64,000 bases of DNA from assembly GCA_031181145.1 (NCBI GenBank), contig JAPSLB010000011.1, forward strand, positions 1-64,000, read 5' to 3'. The stretch comes from Microvirga sp. (GTDB lineage Bacteria > Pseudomonadota > Alphaproteobacteria > Rhizobiales > Beijerinckiaceae). The notes beneath the pieces are model-generated. The model saw only the letters and a list, made by a program, of their open reading frames with translations. It did no database searches and was not told where the DNA came from. Of this stretch, positions 22,845-32,810 are shown piece by piece (position 1 is the stretch's first letter; every line of letters starts with the position of its first letter). A program made the position numbers and the translations under genes.

Positions 22845-24542
22845 ATGCCCGGAGTCATGCTCAGCAGCGACCCGTCTATCAACAGCCTCCTGTCGGGGGT
22901 CAAATGGGGCCTGACCAGCCTGACCTTCAGCTTTCCGACTTCGACCGGTCACTATGGAGCCGGTTACAGGGACTGGCAGGGAAATCCCACCGGCGAACTC
23001 GCAGGCTTTCAGGGCGCAGCCAACGACGATCAGAAATGGGCGCTCAGAACTGCATTCTTTTGGATTCAGACTTACACCAACCTGGAATTTGCCGAAGTTG
23101 TGCCCGCTCTGAGCGCACCCGCGAGCATCCGCTTTGCCCTGTCGAACACCCCCGGCACGGCCGTGGGCTACTATCCTGCGGGCTTCGACCAGGATGGCGA
23201 CATATGGATGAATCCGAACGGCGGGCCGACCTATATGACTCCCAACCTCGGAAACTGGGGCTTTGCCACGATCCTTCATGAGGTGGGGCACGCGCTGGGC
23301 TTGAAGCATGGACACGAGACGGAGGGCTTTGACGGATTCCCCTCCGGGGCCCTGCCCTTTGCCGAAGACAACTGGAACTACTCCCTCATGACGTACCGGA
23401 GCTATTCCGGCGCGCAGACGGATTTCGTTCGCGGCAACATGGAGAGCGACAACCCCACGACCTACATGCAGAATGATATCGCCGCTCTCCAGTACATGTA
23501 CGGGGCCAACTTCAACGCCAACGCGGGCAACACGGTCTATCGCTGGAACCCGACGACGGGGCAGTTCACGGTCAACGGGGCGGACTGGGGTACGCCCCTC
23601 GGCAACAAGATCTTCATGACTGTCTGGGACGGCGGCGGAAACGACACCTATGATCTGTCCAGCTACACGACCGGTCTCGTTCTCGATCTAAGGCCGGGAG
23701 CCTTCTCCACTTTCAGCACAGCACAGCTGGCCGATTTGGACGGAACCGGCGTCTTCCGGCCCGCCCTGGGCAATGTCGCCAATGCACGCCTCTACCGAGG
23801 CGATACCCGCTCCCTGATCGAGAATGCCGTCGGCGGCAGCGGCAATGACCGGATCATCGGCAATTCGGCCCGTAACGTGCTCAAAGGCGGAGCCGGAGCT
23901 GATCGCCTGGAGGGCGGAACAGGCGACGACACTTACTACGTGGACAACGCGGGCGACCGGGTGATCGAAATCGCCACCGGCGGCACGGCGGACCGGGTCT
24001 ACACCACGGTCAGCCATACCCTCGCCGCTCACGTGGAGCAGCTTTACGCCAGCGGCAGCGCCTCGATCACGCTCAAGGGCAATGCCGGCGCCAACACGAT
24101 CACCGGCAATGCAGGCCGCAACACGATCCAGGGCCTGTCCGGCAACGACAAGCTCTCCGGCGGAGCGGGCCACGACATACTCGACGGCGGCACCGGAAAG
24201 GACACGCTAACCGGCGGCTCGGGCAGCGACACCTTCGTGTTCAAGGATCACCGACCCGGCAGCGCCTATTGCGATAAGATCACGGACTTCAACAGGAGCT
24301 CCGACGGCTATCTGAAGATCGACAACAAGTACATGCCCAAGCTCGGCGGCACAGGCCGCCTGAGCAGCTCCAAATTCGTCGTGGGCACTCAGGCCAAGGA
24401 TCCCTATGACCGGCTGATCTACGACAAGGCCAAGGGCTATCTCTATTACGATCCGGACGGCACCGGCGCGGCGGCAAAGCAGCTCATAGTCTGCCTCACC
24501 AACAAGGCGAGCCTGGCCTATTCGGACATCTATGTCATCTGA
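22845..24542 (+). CDS. serralysin-like zinc metalloprotease with RTX repeats
   Basis: Predicted secreted protease of 565 residues. The zinc site HEVGHALGLKH (His145, Glu146, His149, His155) and the Met-turn SLMTYRSY define an M10/metzincin catalytic domain. Then come M10 serralysin C-terminal and calcium-binding glycine-rich repeats (GGSGNDRII, GGAGADRLEGGTGDDTYY, later GGAGHDILDGGTGKDTLTGGSGSDTFVF). No N-terminal signal peptide is visible, as expected for type I secretion, but no dedicated ABC/HlyD/TolC set is adjacent. ATG 22845 gives the family-like MPGVMLSSDP start; ATG 22773 would add 24 residues. Neighbours suggest an independently transcribed accessory gene. Confidence 0.85.
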   Translation: MPGVMLSSDPSINSLLSGVKWGLTSLTFSFPTSTGHYGAGYRDWQGNPTGELAGFQGAANDDQKWALRTAFFWIQTYTNLEFAEVVPALSAPASIRFALSNTPGTAVGYYPAGFDQDGDIWMNPNGGPTYMTPNLGNWGFATILHEVGHALGLKHGHETEGFDGFPSGALPFAEDNWNYSLMTYRSYSGAQTDFVRGNMESDNPTTYMQNDIAALQYMYGANFNANAGNTVYRWNPTTGQFTVNGADWGTPLGNKIFMTVWDGGGNDTYDLSSYTTGLVLDLRPGAFSTFSTAQLADLDGTGVFRPALGNVANARLYRGDTRSLIENAVGGSGNDRIIGNSARNVLKGGAGADRLEGGTGDDTYYVDNAGDRVIEIATGGTADRVYTTVSHTLAAHVEQLYASGSASITLKGNAGANTITGNAGRNTIQGLSGNDKLSGGAGHDILDGGTGKDTLTGGSGSDTFVFKDHRPGSAYCDKITDFNRSSDGYLKIDNKYMPKLGGTGRLSSSKFVVGTQAKDPYDRLIYDKAKGYLYYDPDGTGAAAKQLIVCLTNKASLAYSDIYVI

Positions 24543-24636
24543 TCGGCGGTCGACTTCATCAAAAGCCCTTCGATGGCTTTCTCATCAAAGGGCTGTTCGA
24601 TTGGGCCTCTCTCGTCAGGCGCGTCGACTATGCGCC

Positions 24637-25098
24637 TCAGGGGCAGGGATGACGGCGGCCGTCGTAACCCAGATAGGTGCCCGAGGCCGGGTCGTAGGAC
24701 CTGAAGCGCTGCGCGCAATAGGCATGAACGTTGCTGCCGTAAGCCGGAGCTGCCTGAGCCTGCGACTGGGCGAGAGCTCCGCCGATGATGGCGCCGGTCG
24801 CCAGACCGACCGCACCGGCCGCCAGGGCGTTGCCCCGGTCACGGCGGTAATAATAGCGGCGGTCCGGATAATAGCGGCGATCCACGTAGCGGCGATCCCC
24901 GTAGCGGCGGCTCGGATAATAGCGGCGCTCCACGTAACGGCGGCGCTGCACGTAATCCGATTTCACCTCGCCGTTCTGGATGGCGGCAACCAGTTCCTTG
25001 ACCGGGGCGGTCTGCGCCTCGGCCGCCGAGGCGGGAGCGGTAAGCCCGAATGTGCCGAGAGCCGCTGTCGCGGCGAGCGCCATGAGCATTTTACGCAT
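24637..25098 (-). CDS. BA14K-family secreted protein with Arg/Tyr repeats
   Basis: A 153-residue envelope protein. It has a clear signal peptide (MRKMLMALAATAALGTFGLT, cleavage near PASAAEA), then five or so RRYYP/RRYVD-type repeats over residues about 50-85. A glycine/alanine-rich hydrophobic segment (LAAGAVGLATGAIIGGALAQ) and the BA14K signature HAYCAQRFRSYDPASGTYLG follow, ending in RRHPCP. Related Rhizobiales proteins include a lectin-like Brucella immunogen. GGAGG precedes its ATG. Its role here is unknown. Confidence 0.85.
   Translation of the reverse strand: MRKMLMALAATAALGTFGLTAPASAAEAQTAPVKELVAAIQNGEVKSDYVQRRRYVERRYYPSRRYGDRRYVDRRYYPDRRYYYRRDRGNALAAGAVGLATGAIIGGALAQSQAQAAPAYGSNVHAYCAQRFRSYDPASGTYLGYDGRRHPCP
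24843..24950 (-). repeat. tandem Arg/Tyr-coding repeats inside the BA14K gene
   Basis: Degenerate units of about 15-18 bases built around AGCGGCG (opposite-strand view) recur across this stretch and encode the RRYYP-type series. They are in frame, so slippage would change the number of peptide units. Confidence 0.75.
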
Positions 25099-25331
25099 GG
25101 GTTAACTCCTCCAAGTCATCATGTGTTGAGGAGCGAACGCATCACATGAGGAGGTCGTTCCCCTGCTGGGGACATTTGTCCGGCGGCTCTCGCGGAAACG
25201 TGAGGTCGGTCCGAGAACGGTCTTTGATCCCGAGGGAGGGCTGCCACTCCCGCCTGCCCTGCTCCCGGCTGCCGTCCTTGCGGTTCCAAGGCGTGGATGG
25301 CCGCAACATGCGCGGCCGTGACACACCGCCG

Positions 25332-26642
25332 TCAGAGGATGAAGCGGCTGAGATCCGTGTTCTTGGCGAGGGATTCGACCTCGCCGCGAACATAGGCGGC
25401 GTTGATGGTCACCGTCTCGCCGGAGCGATCCGGAGCGGTAAAGGACACGTCGTCCAGCACCCTCTCGAGCACCGTCTGCAGGCGGCGCGCGCCGATATTC
25501 TCGACCGTGTTGTTCACCTCGACAGCCACCTGCGCCAGCGCATCGATGGCATCGTCGGTGAACACCAGCTCCACGCCTTCCGTGCGCATGAGCGCGACGG
25601 ATTGCTTGATGAGGCTTGCCTCCGTCTCGGTGAGGATGCGCTTGAAATCCCCGACGGTGAGCGGCGAGAGCTCCACGCGGATCGGCAGGCGGCCTTGCAA
25701 TTCGGGCAGCAGGTCGGACGGCTTCGAGACGTGAAACGCACCGGACGCGATGAAGAGGATGTGGTCCGTCTTCACCGACCCATATTTCGTGGACACCGTG
25801 GTGCCTTCGATGAGCGGCAGCAGGTCGCGCTGCACGCCCTCGCGCGACACGTCCGCGCCGGAGCGGCCTTCGCGGGCACAGATCTTGTCGATCTCGTCGA
25901 GGAAGACGATGCCGTTGTTCTCCACCTGGCGCAGGGCTTCCTGCACGATGGCGTCCTGGTCGAGCATCTTGTCGGCTTCTTCCGTGACCAGCGGCTCGTA
26001 AGCCTCCCGAACGGTGGTGCGGCGCGTCTTGCGCTGGCCGCCGAACGCCTTGCCGAACATGTCCGAAAGGTTGATCGCGCCCACCGAAGCTCCCGGCATG
26101 CCGGGGATCTCGAACATGGGAAGTCCGGCGCCGCCGGATTGCTGCAGCTCGATCTCGATCTCCTTGTCGTCGAGTTCGTTGCTGCGCAGCTTCTTGCGGA
26201 AGGCGTCGCGCGTCGCAGCACTCGCGGTCGAACCCACGAGCGCATCGAGCACGCGCTCTTCCGCCGCCACGTGGGCCTTGGCCTGCACCTGACGGCGGCG
26301 CTCCTCCTTCAGGAGACCGATGCCGATCTCCACGAGATCGCGCACGATCTGCTCCACGTCCCGGCCCACATAGCCGACTTCGGTGAACTTCGTGGCCTCG
26401 ACCTTGATGAAGGGCGCATTGGCGAGCTTGGCGAGACGCCGGGAGATCTCCGTCTTGCCGCAGCCCGTGGGCCCGATCATCAGGATATTCTTCGGCGCCA
26501 CCTCCTCGCGAAGATGGCCTTCGAGCTGCTGACGCCGCCAGCGATTGCGCAGCGCAATGGCGACGGCGCGCTTGGCGTCATTCTGGCCGACGATGTAGCG
26601 GTCGAGTTCTGAAACGATTTCGCGGGGAGAGAATGTGGTCAT
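25332..26642 (-). CDS. hslU: ATP-dependent protease ATPase subunit HslU
   Basis: AAA+ unfoldase of the HslVU (ClpYQ) protease, 436 residues. Walker A (GPTGCGKTE), the pore motif GYVGRDVEQ, the intermediate domain (around 130-220), Walker B ([13 protein letters not shown]) and sensor-2 ([16 protein letters not shown]) are intact. The C-terminus ends SRFIL, the tail that inserts into HslV to activate it. It follows hslV on the same strand, but 104 bases with a REP-like repeat separate them. Confidence 0.97.
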   Translation of the reverse strand: MTTFSPREIVSELDRYIVGQNDAKRAVAIALRNRWRRQQLEGHLREEVAPKNILMIGPTGCGKTEISRRLAKLANAPFIKVEATKFTEVGYVGRDVEQIVRDLVEIGIGLLKEERRRQVQAKAHVAAEERVLDALVGSTASAATRDAFRKKLRSNELDDKEIEIELQQSGGAGLPMFEIPGMPGASVGAINLSDMFGKAFGGQRKTRRTTVREAYEPLVTEEADKMLDQDAIVQEALRQVENNGIVFLDEIDKICAREGRSGADVSREGVQRDLLPLIEGTTVSTKYGSVKTDHILFIASGAFHVSKPSDLLPELQGRLPIRVELSPLTVGDFKRILTETEASLIKQSVALMRTEGVELVFTDDAIDALAQVAVEVNNTVENIGARRLQTVLERVLDDVSFTAPDRSGETVTINAAYVRGEVESLAKNTDLSRFIL

Positions 26643-26667
26643 GAGATGTCTTGGCTCAGCAGATTGT

Positions 26668-26741
26668 CGTCGTACCCGGCTTGGTACCGGGGATCCACGC
26701 CGGTGAGGACGTGGAGGGCCGGAACACGTCCGGCCCTGACG
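26668..26741. repeat. two-hairpin REP-like repeat between hslV and hslU
   Basis: A CCCGG/CCGGG hairpin (26675-26691) and a perfect AGGGCCGG/CCGGCCCT hairpin (26715-26722 with 26730-26737) are bounded by CGTC and TGACG, the same ends as the 32711 copy. It fills most of the spacer between two genes whose products must assemble in fixed ratio, so it may affect hslU expression. Confidence 0.72.
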
Positions 26742-26746
26742 GGTGA

Positions 26747-27304
26747 TCAGGTTTCATCCAGCGTTTCGATGACGATGTTCGAATTCGTATAGACGCAGAT
26801 TTCGGCGGCGATCGCGAGGGAACGGCGGACGATGGTTTCCGCATCGAGCCCGCTGTCGGCGAGCGCCCGCGCGGCGGCGAGCGCATAATTGCCGCCCGAG
26901 CCGATGGCCGCGATGCCGTTCTCCGGCTCCAGCACGTCCCCCGCGCCGGAGAGCAGCAGGCCCACCTCCTTGTCGGCGACGAGCATCATGGCTTCCAGAC
27001 GGCGCAGATAGCGATCCGTGCGCCAGTCCTTTGTGAGTTCCACGCAGGCGCGGGTGAGCTGGCCGGGGTACTGCTCGAGCTTGGCTTCAAGCCGCTCGAA
27101 GAGGGTGAAGGCATCGGCCGTGGAACCGGCAAAGCCGCCGATCACCCCGCCCTTGGAGAGGCGGCGCACCTTCCGCGCATTGCCCTTCACGATGGTCTGA
27201 CCCAAGCTGACCTGCCCGTCGCCTCCGATGACGACGCGGCCCCCTTTGCGGACCATGAGGATCGTGGTGGCATGCATGCTGCGGGGGGTGGCGTCTTCGG
27301 ACAC
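26747..27304 (-). CDS. hslV: ATP-dependent protease proteolytic subunit HslV
   Basis: Threonine peptidase of the HslVU complex, 185 residues from the GTG at 27304, which has TGGAG eight bases upstream. The mature protein would begin at Thr13 ([10 protein letters not shown]), the catalytic residue, after removal of a 12-residue propeptide. [23 protein letters not shown] and [18 protein letters not shown] are standard. The frame is open to 27358, but that would give an unusual long leader. It diverges from hisB across 137 bases. Confidence 0.94.
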   Translation of the reverse strand: MSEDATPRSMHATTILMVRKGGRVVIGGDGQVSLGQTIVKGNARKVRRLSKGGVIGGFAGSTADAFTLFERLEAKLEQYPGQLTRACVELTKDWRTDRYLRRLEAMMLVADKEVGLLLSGAGDVLEPENGIAAIGSGGNYALAAARALADSGLDAETIVRRSLAIAAEICVYTNSNIVIETLDET

Positions 27305-27441
27305 GAGGCGAACTCCAGCGGACGGGGAGGGAAAACCGATGAACCCTGACTTAATCACTCATTATCCAAAAGCAACGCGGGTAGCGTTTCTCGTACGGTC
27401 TTGGTAGAAGGCCCCCGTCTCAATCTCCGCAAAGGATTTTC

Positions 27442-28032
27442 ATGATGCGCTCCGCGAGCGTCAGCCGTCGCACCGCCGAGACCGATGTGGCCGTGTCGAT
27501 TGCCCTCGACGGCACCGGCAAGGCCGAGATCTCCACGGGAGTCGGCTTCCTCGACCATATGCTGGAACTCTTTGCCCGCCACGGTCTGTTCGACCTGACC
27601 GTGAAGGTGACGGGCGACCTGCACGTGGATCAGCATCATACGACGGAGGATACGGGCATCGCGCTGGGGCAGGCCATCCTGAAGGCGCTTGGCGACAAAA
27701 AGGGCATCAGCCGCTACGCGGACATCCATCTGCCGATGGACGAGACGCTGACGCGCGTCGCCCTCGATATTTCCGGCCGCCCGTTCCTGGTCTTCCGCAC
27801 GTCTTTCCCGACGGAGAAGATCGGCGTGTTCGACACCGAGCTGGTACGCGAGTTCTTCCAGGCCTTCGCCGTGCAGGCGGGGCTGACCCTCCACGTGGAG
27901 ACCCTCTACGGGGAGAACAGCCACCACATCGCCGAGAGCTGCTTCAAGGGTCTCGCACGGGCCCTGCGTCAGGCCGTCGCCATGGACCCGAGGGAGGAGG
28001 GGCGCGTTCCCTCCACCAAGGGCACGCTCTAA
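27442..28032 (+). CDS. hisB: imidazoleglycerol-phosphate dehydratase
   Basis: Catalyses the sixth step of histidine synthesis. The 196-residue monofunctional form has the duplicated metal-binding motifs: [29 protein letters not shown], and [21 protein letters not shown]. It opens the hisB-DUF2628-hisH-hisA-hisF-hisE series, the usual Rhizobiales arrangement. A second ATG directly follows the first, so the start could be 27445. Confidence 0.95.
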   Translation: MMRSASVSRRTAETDVAVSIALDGTGKAEISTGVGFLDHMLELFARHGLFDLTVKVTGDLHVDQHHTTEDTGIALGQAILKALGDKKGISRYADIHLPMDETLTRVALDISGRPFLVFRTSFPTEKIGVFDTELVREFFQAFAVQAGLTLHVETLYGENSHHIAESCFKGLARALRQAVAMDPREEGRVPSTKGTL

Positions 28033-28098
28033 GTTTGGCCAAGAGGCACCTTGTCCGGCATCCTTCGGCTGGCCGGACAGGGTTTGAGGAACGACGCC

Positions 28099-28596
28099 AT
28101 GACCACCTATACCCTGCACCTCCCGCGCGACGCGCGGCCGGGTGATCCGGCTGCTTTGGAGGACGCGGAGCTCGTGAAGGATGCGTTCTCCTGGGGCGCT
28201 TTCTTCTTCACCTTTCTCTGGTTTTTCTTCCACCGGCTCTGGCTGGCCGGACTGGCCGTCCTCGTGCTCGTCTTCGCCTTCGGCGGGCTCATGCAGGTGC
28301 TGAACGTGCATGAGGCCGCGGGCACCGTGGCGGCGTTGCTCCTGCAGGTCCTGATCGGTCTCGAGGCGAACAGCCTCAGGCGCTGGACGCTTTCGCGCCG
28401 TGGATTTGTCCTTGCGGATGTGGTCACGGCCGCCGACCGGGACGAAGCGGAGGCCAAGGCCTTCGCCCGCTGGCTCTCGCAGCGCCCCGCCACGCTTGCG
28501 CCCCGGAATAACCCGGCCACCGCGCCGGTTCCATCCACCCTCAGAAGGCCCGATCCCGTGATCGGCCTCTTTCCCGATGCGGAGCGTCCCCGGTGA
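28099..28596 (+). CDS. DUF2628-family membrane protein in the his operon
   Basis: A 165-residue protein of unknown function between hisB and hisH. After a soluble start containing [20 protein letters not shown], three hydrophobic segments run to about residue 95, followed by a cytosolic charged tail. This [21 protein letters not shown] pattern is typical of DUF2628. GAGGA lies just before ATG 28099, and its TGA overlaps the hisH GTG. Conserved position in Rhizobiales suggests co-expression rather than a proven histidine role. Confidence 0.82.
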   Translation: MTTYTLHLPRDARPGDPAALEDAELVKDAFSWGAFFFTFLWFFFHRLWLAGLAVLVLVFAFGGLMQVLNVHEAAGTVAALLLQVLIGLEANSLRRWTLSRRGFVLADVVTAADRDEAEAKAFARWLSQRPATLAPRNNPATAPVPSTLRRPDPVIGLFPDAERPR

Positions 28597-29243
28597 GCGT
28601 CGTCATCATCGATTACGGTTCGGGCAACCTGCACTCCGCCGCCAAGGCCTTCGAGCGCGCGGCCCGCGAGGCAGGACTCGACCGCACCATTACCGTCACA
28701 TCCGACCCGTCCCTCGTCGCAAGAGCCGACAGGATCGTTCTGCCGGGCGTCGGGGCTTTCGCCGATTGCCGCCGAGGCCTCGATTCCGTGCCCGGCATGG
28801 TGGAGGCGCTCCAGCGCCGCGTGCGGGAGGAGGGGGCGCCCTTCCTCGGCATCTGCGTGGGCATGCAGCTCATGGCGGCCCGCGGCCTCGAGCACGTCAC
28901 GAGCTATGGGCTCGACTGGATCCATGGCGACGTGAAAGCCATCGAGCCGAAGGATCCGTCGCTCAAGATCCCGCATATGGGCTGGAACACCCTTGAGCTG
29001 ACAAAACCCCATCCGCTGATGGACGGCATTCCCACGGGGCCGGACGGGCTGCACGCCTATTTCGTGCATTCCTATGCGCTCTCCCCGAACGATCCCAACG
29101 ATGTGGTCGCCACCACGGATTACGGCGGACCCGTCACGGCCATTGCCGGCCGCGACAACATCGTCGGCACCCAGTTTCATCCCGAAAAGAGCCAGGCTCT
29201 CGGCCTCAAGCTCATCGCCAATTTCCTGAGGTGGCGCCCGTGA
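28593..29243 (+). CDS. hisH: imidazole glycerol phosphate synthase, glutaminase subunit
   Basis: Class I glutamine amidotransferase subunit that feeds ammonia to HisF. The 216-residue protein shows [15 protein letters not shown], the oxyanion GVGAF segment, the nucleophile elbow [11 protein letters not shown] with the catalytic Cys, and [14 protein letters not shown] with His and Glu of the triad. The GTG start overlaps the DUF2628 stop, and its stop overlaps the hisA GTG (GTGA), so translation is chained. Confidence 0.95.
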   Translation: MSVVIIDYGSGNLHSAAKAFERAAREAGLDRTITVTSDPSLVARADRIVLPGVGAFADCRRGLDSVPGMVEALQRRVREEGAPFLGICVGMQLMAARGLEHVTSYGLDWIHGDVKAIEPKDPSLKIPHMGWNTLELTKPHPLMDGIPTGPDGLHAYFVHSYALSPNDPNDVVATTDYGGPVTAIAGRDNIVGTQFHPEKSQALGLKLIANFLRWRP

Positions 29244-29989
29244 TCCTTTATCCCGCAATCGACCTGAAGGAAGGCCGCTGCGTTCGCCTGATCCAGGGCG
29301 ACATGGACCAGGCCACGATCTTCAACGACGATCCCGCCGATCAGGCCGCCACCTTCGAGGCACAGGGCTTCGAGTGGCTGCACGTGGTCGATCTCGACGG
29401 CGCGTTTGCCGGCAAGCCCATGAATGCGTCCGCCGTGGAGGACATCCTCAAGCGCGTGAGGATCCCGGTGCAGCTCGGCGGCGGCATCCGCGACATGAAG
29501 ACCGTCGAGGGCTGGCTGTCCAAGGGCGTGACCCGCGTGATCATCGGCACGGCCGCCGTGCGCGATCCCGCCTTCGTGCGGGAGGCCGCGCGGCTTTATC
29601 CGGGCAAGATCGCCGTCGGAATCGACGCGAAGGACGGCCTCGTGGCCGTGGAGGGCTGGGCGCAGACCTCGACCTTGTCGGCCGAGGAACTCGGCCGCCG
29701 TTTCGAGGATGCGGGCGTGGCCGCGATCATCTACACGGACATCGCCCGCGACGGCATCCTGAAGGGCCTCAACTTCCCGATGACGCTAGGCCTGGCCCGG
29801 GCGGTATCGATCCCGGTCATCGCGTCGGGCGGGCTTGCCTCCATGGCGGATATCGAGCGTCTCACGAGGCCCGATTGCGCCGTGCTCAACGGCGCCATTT
29901 CCGGCCGTGCGCTCTATGACGGGCGCATCGATCCGGAAGAAGCGCTGGCGCTGCTGCGCTCCGCCAGCAAGGAAAATGCCCGATGCTGA
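29240..29989 (+). CDS. hisA: phosphoribosylformimino-5-aminoimidazole carboxamide ribotide isomerase
   Basis: TIM-barrel isomerase of histidine synthesis, 249 residues. It begins [20 protein letters not shown] with the first catalytic Asp, then LQLGGGIRD-type ([18 protein letters not shown]) and [14 protein letters not shown] with the second. GTG 29240 overlaps hisH as GTGA and gives the family N-terminus; GTG 29231 would add three residues. It overlaps hisF by seven bases. Confidence 0.95.
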   Translation: MILYPAIDLKEGRCVRLIQGDMDQATIFNDDPADQAATFEAQGFEWLHVVDLDGAFAGKPMNASAVEDILKRVRIPVQLGGGIRDMKTVEGWLSKGVTRVIIGTAAVRDPAFVREAARLYPGKIAVGIDAKDGLVAVEGWAQTSTLSAEELGRRFEDAGVAAIIYTDIARDGILKGLNFPMTLGLARAVSIPVIASGGLASMADIERLTRPDCAVLNGAISGRALYDGRIDPEEALALLRSASKENARC

Positions 29990-30777
29990 AAGTTCGCCTC
30001 ATTCCCTGCCTCGACGTCAAGGACGGGCGCGTCGTGAAGGGCGTGCAGTTCGTCGATCTCGTCGATGCGGGAGATCCCGTGGAAGCGGCGAAGGCCTATG
30101 ACGCGGCCGGCGCCGACGAGCTCTGCTTCCTCGACATCACCGCAAGCCACGAGGCGCGCGGCATTCTGCTCGACGTGGTGCAGCGCACGGCGGAAGCCTG
30201 CTTCATGCCGCTGACGGTCGGCGGCGGCGTGCGCACGGTCGAGGACATCCGCAAGCTGCTGCTGGCGGGCGCCGACAAGGTGTCGATCAACACCGCCGCC
30301 GTGAAGAACCCGGACTTCGTGCGCGAGGCCGCGGAGAAGTTCGGCGCGCAATGCATCGTCGTCGCCATCGACGCGAAGAGGGTCTCGGGCGAGGGCGAAT
30401 CCCCGCGCTGGGAGATCTTCACCCATGGCGGCCGCAACGCCACGGGCATCGATGCCGTCGGCTTCGCCCGACGGGTGGCCGAACTCGGGGCAGGGGAGCT
30501 CCTCGTCACCTCCATGGACCGTGACGGCACCAAGGGCGGCTACGATCTCGCGCTTGTCCGCGCCATCGCGGACGCGGTTCCGGTCCCCGTCATCGCCTCG
30601 GGCGGGGTCGGCAATCTCGACCACCTCGTCGACGGGGTCGAGAAGGGCCATGCCAGCGCCGTGCTCGCCGCCTCGATCTTCCACTTCGGCACGCATACGA
30701 TTTCCGAGGCGAAGACCTACATGGCGAAAGCGGGCCTGAGGATGCGGCTCGACGAGCCTGCGAAGAATGCGCCCTGA
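29983..30777 (+). CDS. hisF: imidazole glycerol phosphate synthase, cyclase subunit
   Basis: TIM-barrel synthase subunit, 264 residues, partner of HisH. Both catalytic Asp motifs are present: [20 protein letters not shown] at the start and [16 protein letters not shown] past the middle. [28 protein letters not shown] is the standard phosphate-site segment. Its start lies within the hisA end. hisE follows after 17 bases. Confidence 0.96.
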   Translation: MLKVRLIPCLDVKDGRVVKGVQFVDLVDAGDPVEAAKAYDAAGADELCFLDITASHEARGILLDVVQRTAEACFMPLTVGGGVRTVEDIRKLLLAGADKVSINTAAVKNPDFVREAAEKFGAQCIVVAIDAKRVSGEGESPRWEIFTHGGRNATGIDAVGFARRVAELGAGELLVTSMDRDGTKGGYDLALVRAIADAVPVPVIASGGVGNLDHLVDGVEKGHASAVLAASIFHFGTHTISEAKTYMAKAGLRMRLDEPAKNAP

Positions 30778-30794
30778 CCGGACGGAACGGATCC

Positions 30795-31115
30795 ATGACC
30801 ACCTTCACCCTCGACGATCTCGCCCGCATCGTGGCCCGGCGCGCCGCGGCACCCGCCTCCGAATCCTACACGGCGAAGCTCCTGAGCGAGGGGCCGGCCA
30901 AGGCGGCCAAGAAGCTCGGCGAGGAGGCGGTGGAGGCCGCGCTCGCCGCCGTCCAGGGCGACCGGCAGAACCTTACGGCCGAGGCGGCCGATGTGCTGTA
31001 TCATCTTTTGGTCGTGTTGCAGGGCGCGGATATTCCGCTAAGTGACGTTATGGCCGAATTGGAGCGCCGCACCGCGCAATCGGGGCTCGCCGAGAAGGCC
31101 GCGCGCAAGTCGTGA
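30795..31115 (+). CDS. hisE: phosphoribosyl-ATP pyrophosphatase
   Basis: Second step of histidine synthesis. The 106-residue all-alpha MazG-like protein has [29 protein letters not shown]-type core (Glu-rich metal ligands) and [16 protein letters not shown]. It closes the his gene series, 34 bases before coaA. Confidence 0.95.
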   Translation: MTTFTLDDLARIVARRAAAPASESYTAKLLSEGPAKAAKKLGEEAVEAALAAVQGDRQNLTAEAADVLYHLLVVLQGADIPLSDVMAELERRTAQSGLAEKAARKS

Positions 31116-31149
31116 CCTAGCGTCACGACGTCACAACAGGGGGGCTCGC

Positions 31150-32124
31150 ATGGATCAGCCCAACGTGGTTTCGCCTCAGGCCGATGACGGTCTCTCGCCC
31201 TACCGCACCTTCACGCGGGACGAATGGGCGAAGCTGCGCGCCGATGCGCCCATGACGCTGACCGCCGATGAGGTGGTGCAGTTGCAATCCCTCAACGACC
31301 CGATCTCGCTCGACGAGGTGGCGGCGATCTACCTGCCGCTCTCGCGCCTGCTCTCGCTCTATGTCGCGGCGACCCAAGGATTGTTCAGGGCGACGCAGCG
31401 CTTCCTGCTCGCGGAGCAGGAGGCGAAGGTGCCCTACATCATCGGCGTCGCGGGCTCGGTGGCGGTGGGCAAATCCACCACGGCGCGCGTGCTCAAAGCG
31501 CTTCTCGCCCGCTGGCCCAACACCCCGAAGGTGGATCTCATCACCACGGACGGTTTCCTTTTGCCCAATGCCGAGCTCACGCGGCTCGGCCTGATGGAGC
31601 GAAAAGGCTTCCCGGAGAGCTACGATACCGGCAAGCTCCTGCGCTTCCTGGCCGACATCAAGGCGGGCAAGCGCAACGTGAAGGCACCGCTCTACTCGCA
31701 CCTGGTCTACGACGTGGTGCCGGGCGAGGAGACCAATGTCGACCGGCCGGACATTCTCATCGTCGAAGGGCTCAACGTGCTCCAGCCCGCGCGCATGCCG
31801 AAGGATGGCGAGGCCATTCCCTTCGTGTCCGACTTCTTCGACTTCTCCGTCTACATCGATGCCGACGAGGAGGACCTGCACCGCTGGTACGTGAACCGGT
31901 TCCTGAGGCTTCGCCATACGGCCTTCCGCGATCCGCTCTCCTACTTCCGCCGCTATGCGGAGCTGCCGGAGGCGGAAGCCATCAGCATCGCCGACGGCCT
32001 GTGGAACCGCATCAACCTGGTGAACCTGCGCGAGAATATCGTGCCCACCCGCCAGCGCGCGAGCCTGATCCTCACGAAGGGCGCGAGCCACCGGATCGAG
32101 ACCGTGGCGCTGCGCCGTCTCTGA
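31150..32124 (+). CDS. coaA: type I pantothenate kinase
   Basis: Phosphorylates pantothenate, the first step of coenzyme A synthesis. The 324-residue protein has the P-loop [36 protein letters not shown], and VEGLNVLQ blocks characteristic of bacterial CoaA. ATG 31150 fits GGGG just upstream. It follows hisE closely, as in other Rhizobiales. The other CoA gene, coaE, lies near 39 kb in this window. Confidence 0.95.
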   Translation: MDQPNVVSPQADDGLSPYRTFTRDEWAKLRADAPMTLTADEVVQLQSLNDPISLDEVAAIYLPLSRLLSLYVAATQGLFRATQRFLLAEQEAKVPYIIGVAGSVAVGKSTTARVLKALLARWPNTPKVDLITTDGFLLPNAELTRLGLMERKGFPESYDTGKLLRFLADIKAGKRNVKAPLYSHLVYDVVPGEETNVDRPDILIVEGLNVLQPARMPKDGEAIPFVSDFFDFSVYIDADEEDLHRWYVNRFLRLRHTAFRDPLSYFRRYAELPEAEAISIADGLWNRINLVNLRENIVPTRQRASLILTKGASHRIETVALRRL

Positions 32125-32177
32125 AAACAGACCTTTTTTGCAATCTTGAGCGTTGTTCCTCGGTCAACGGAGGAACC

Positions 32178-32696
32178 ATGGCCACGCCACCCGCCGAGGA
32201 AAAGCTCAAGCACAGCGCCCAGCATGCCGAGGAGGCGGCGGCGCAGACCCAGGAGGCGGCCGAGAATACCCAGGAGGCCGCCGAGCAGACGCACGCCGCG
32301 GCCAAGACCACCGCCAAGGCCACCGTTCAGCTCAAGGACAGCGCCGACCGGCGCACCGAGCTCGCGGCCAACCGCACCGTCTTCGCGGCCGAGCGCACCT
32401 ATGCGGCCTGGGTGCGCACGGGCCTTGCCGCGCTCGCCTCCGGCGTCGGCGCGAAAAAGCTCCTGGAGGGTGTCGTGCCGGACTGGATGATCGTCTCCAC
32501 CGGCTCCGTGCTGGTATTGTTCAGCGCCTTCTGCTTCGCCGCGGCCGTCTGGCGTCAATTGTTCACGGGATCGCAACCGCCGCAGCCGGACGTGCAGAAA
32601 ATCCCGCCTTACCTCTTCGTGATCTTCAACGGCTTCCTGGCCCTCGTGTCGCTCGCGGCCCTGTTCGGGCTCTGGTTCGGGCGGACGGGCGGGTAG
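32178..32696 (+). CDS. YidH/DUF202-like membrane protein
   Basis: Small inner-membrane protein of 172 residues. Residues 1-70 form a repetitive Ala/Glu/Gln/Thr helix (EEAAAQTQEAAENTQEAAEQ) likely to be a coiled coil. The DUF202 signature AAERTYAAWVRTGLAALASG follows, then hydrophobic segments around 95-120 and 145-168. GGAGGA precedes ATG 32178. The long heptad-like N-terminus is more than the usual YidH start and may mediate oligomerisation. Function is unknown. Confidence 0.82.
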   Translation: MATPPAEEKLKHSAQHAEEAAAQTQEAAENTQEAAEQTHAAAKTTAKATVQLKDSADRRTELAANRTVFAAERTYAAWVRTGLAALASGVGAKKLLEGVVPDWMIVSTGSVLVLFSAFCFAAAVWRQLFTGSQPPQPDVQKIPPYLFVIFNGFLALVSLAALFGLWFGRTGG

Positions 32697-32710
32697 GAGG
32701 AACTTTCCTC

Positions 32711-32801
32711 CGTCCTCACCGGCCTTGTGCCGGTGATCTCATTTCAGGAAAGCGCGGCGCTCTTCTTGGTCGAGATGGCCGGAACAAGCCCGGCCATGAC
32801 G
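32711..32801. repeat. two-hairpin REP-like repeat left of the PfkB kinase gene
   Basis: The clearest copy of the family. A perfect TCACCGGC/GCCGGTGA stem (32716-32723 with 32729-32736, loop CTTGT) is followed 38 bases later by ATGGCCGG/CCGGCCAT (32775-32782 with 32790-32797). Ends are CGTC and ATGACG. A second copy in the same orientation lies at 33971, so the kinase gene is bracketed. Confidence 0.85.
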
Positions 32802-32810
32802 AGGGAAATC

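Noticed and set aside
24843-24950. CRISPR-like short regular repeats
   Set aside because: They are degenerate, in frame and encode Arg/Tyr units within the BA14K gene; there are no distinct spacers or cas genes.
27891-27905. A third parS-like CACGTG palindrome in hisB
   Set aside because: CTCCACGTGGAG lacks the outer TGTT/AACA bases and lies 14 kb on the other side of oriC; better explained by coding sequence.
32098-32139. Terminator at the coaA end
   Set aside because: A GAGAC/GTCTC stem exists but the six-T run starts 12 bases past it, too far for an intrinsic terminator.
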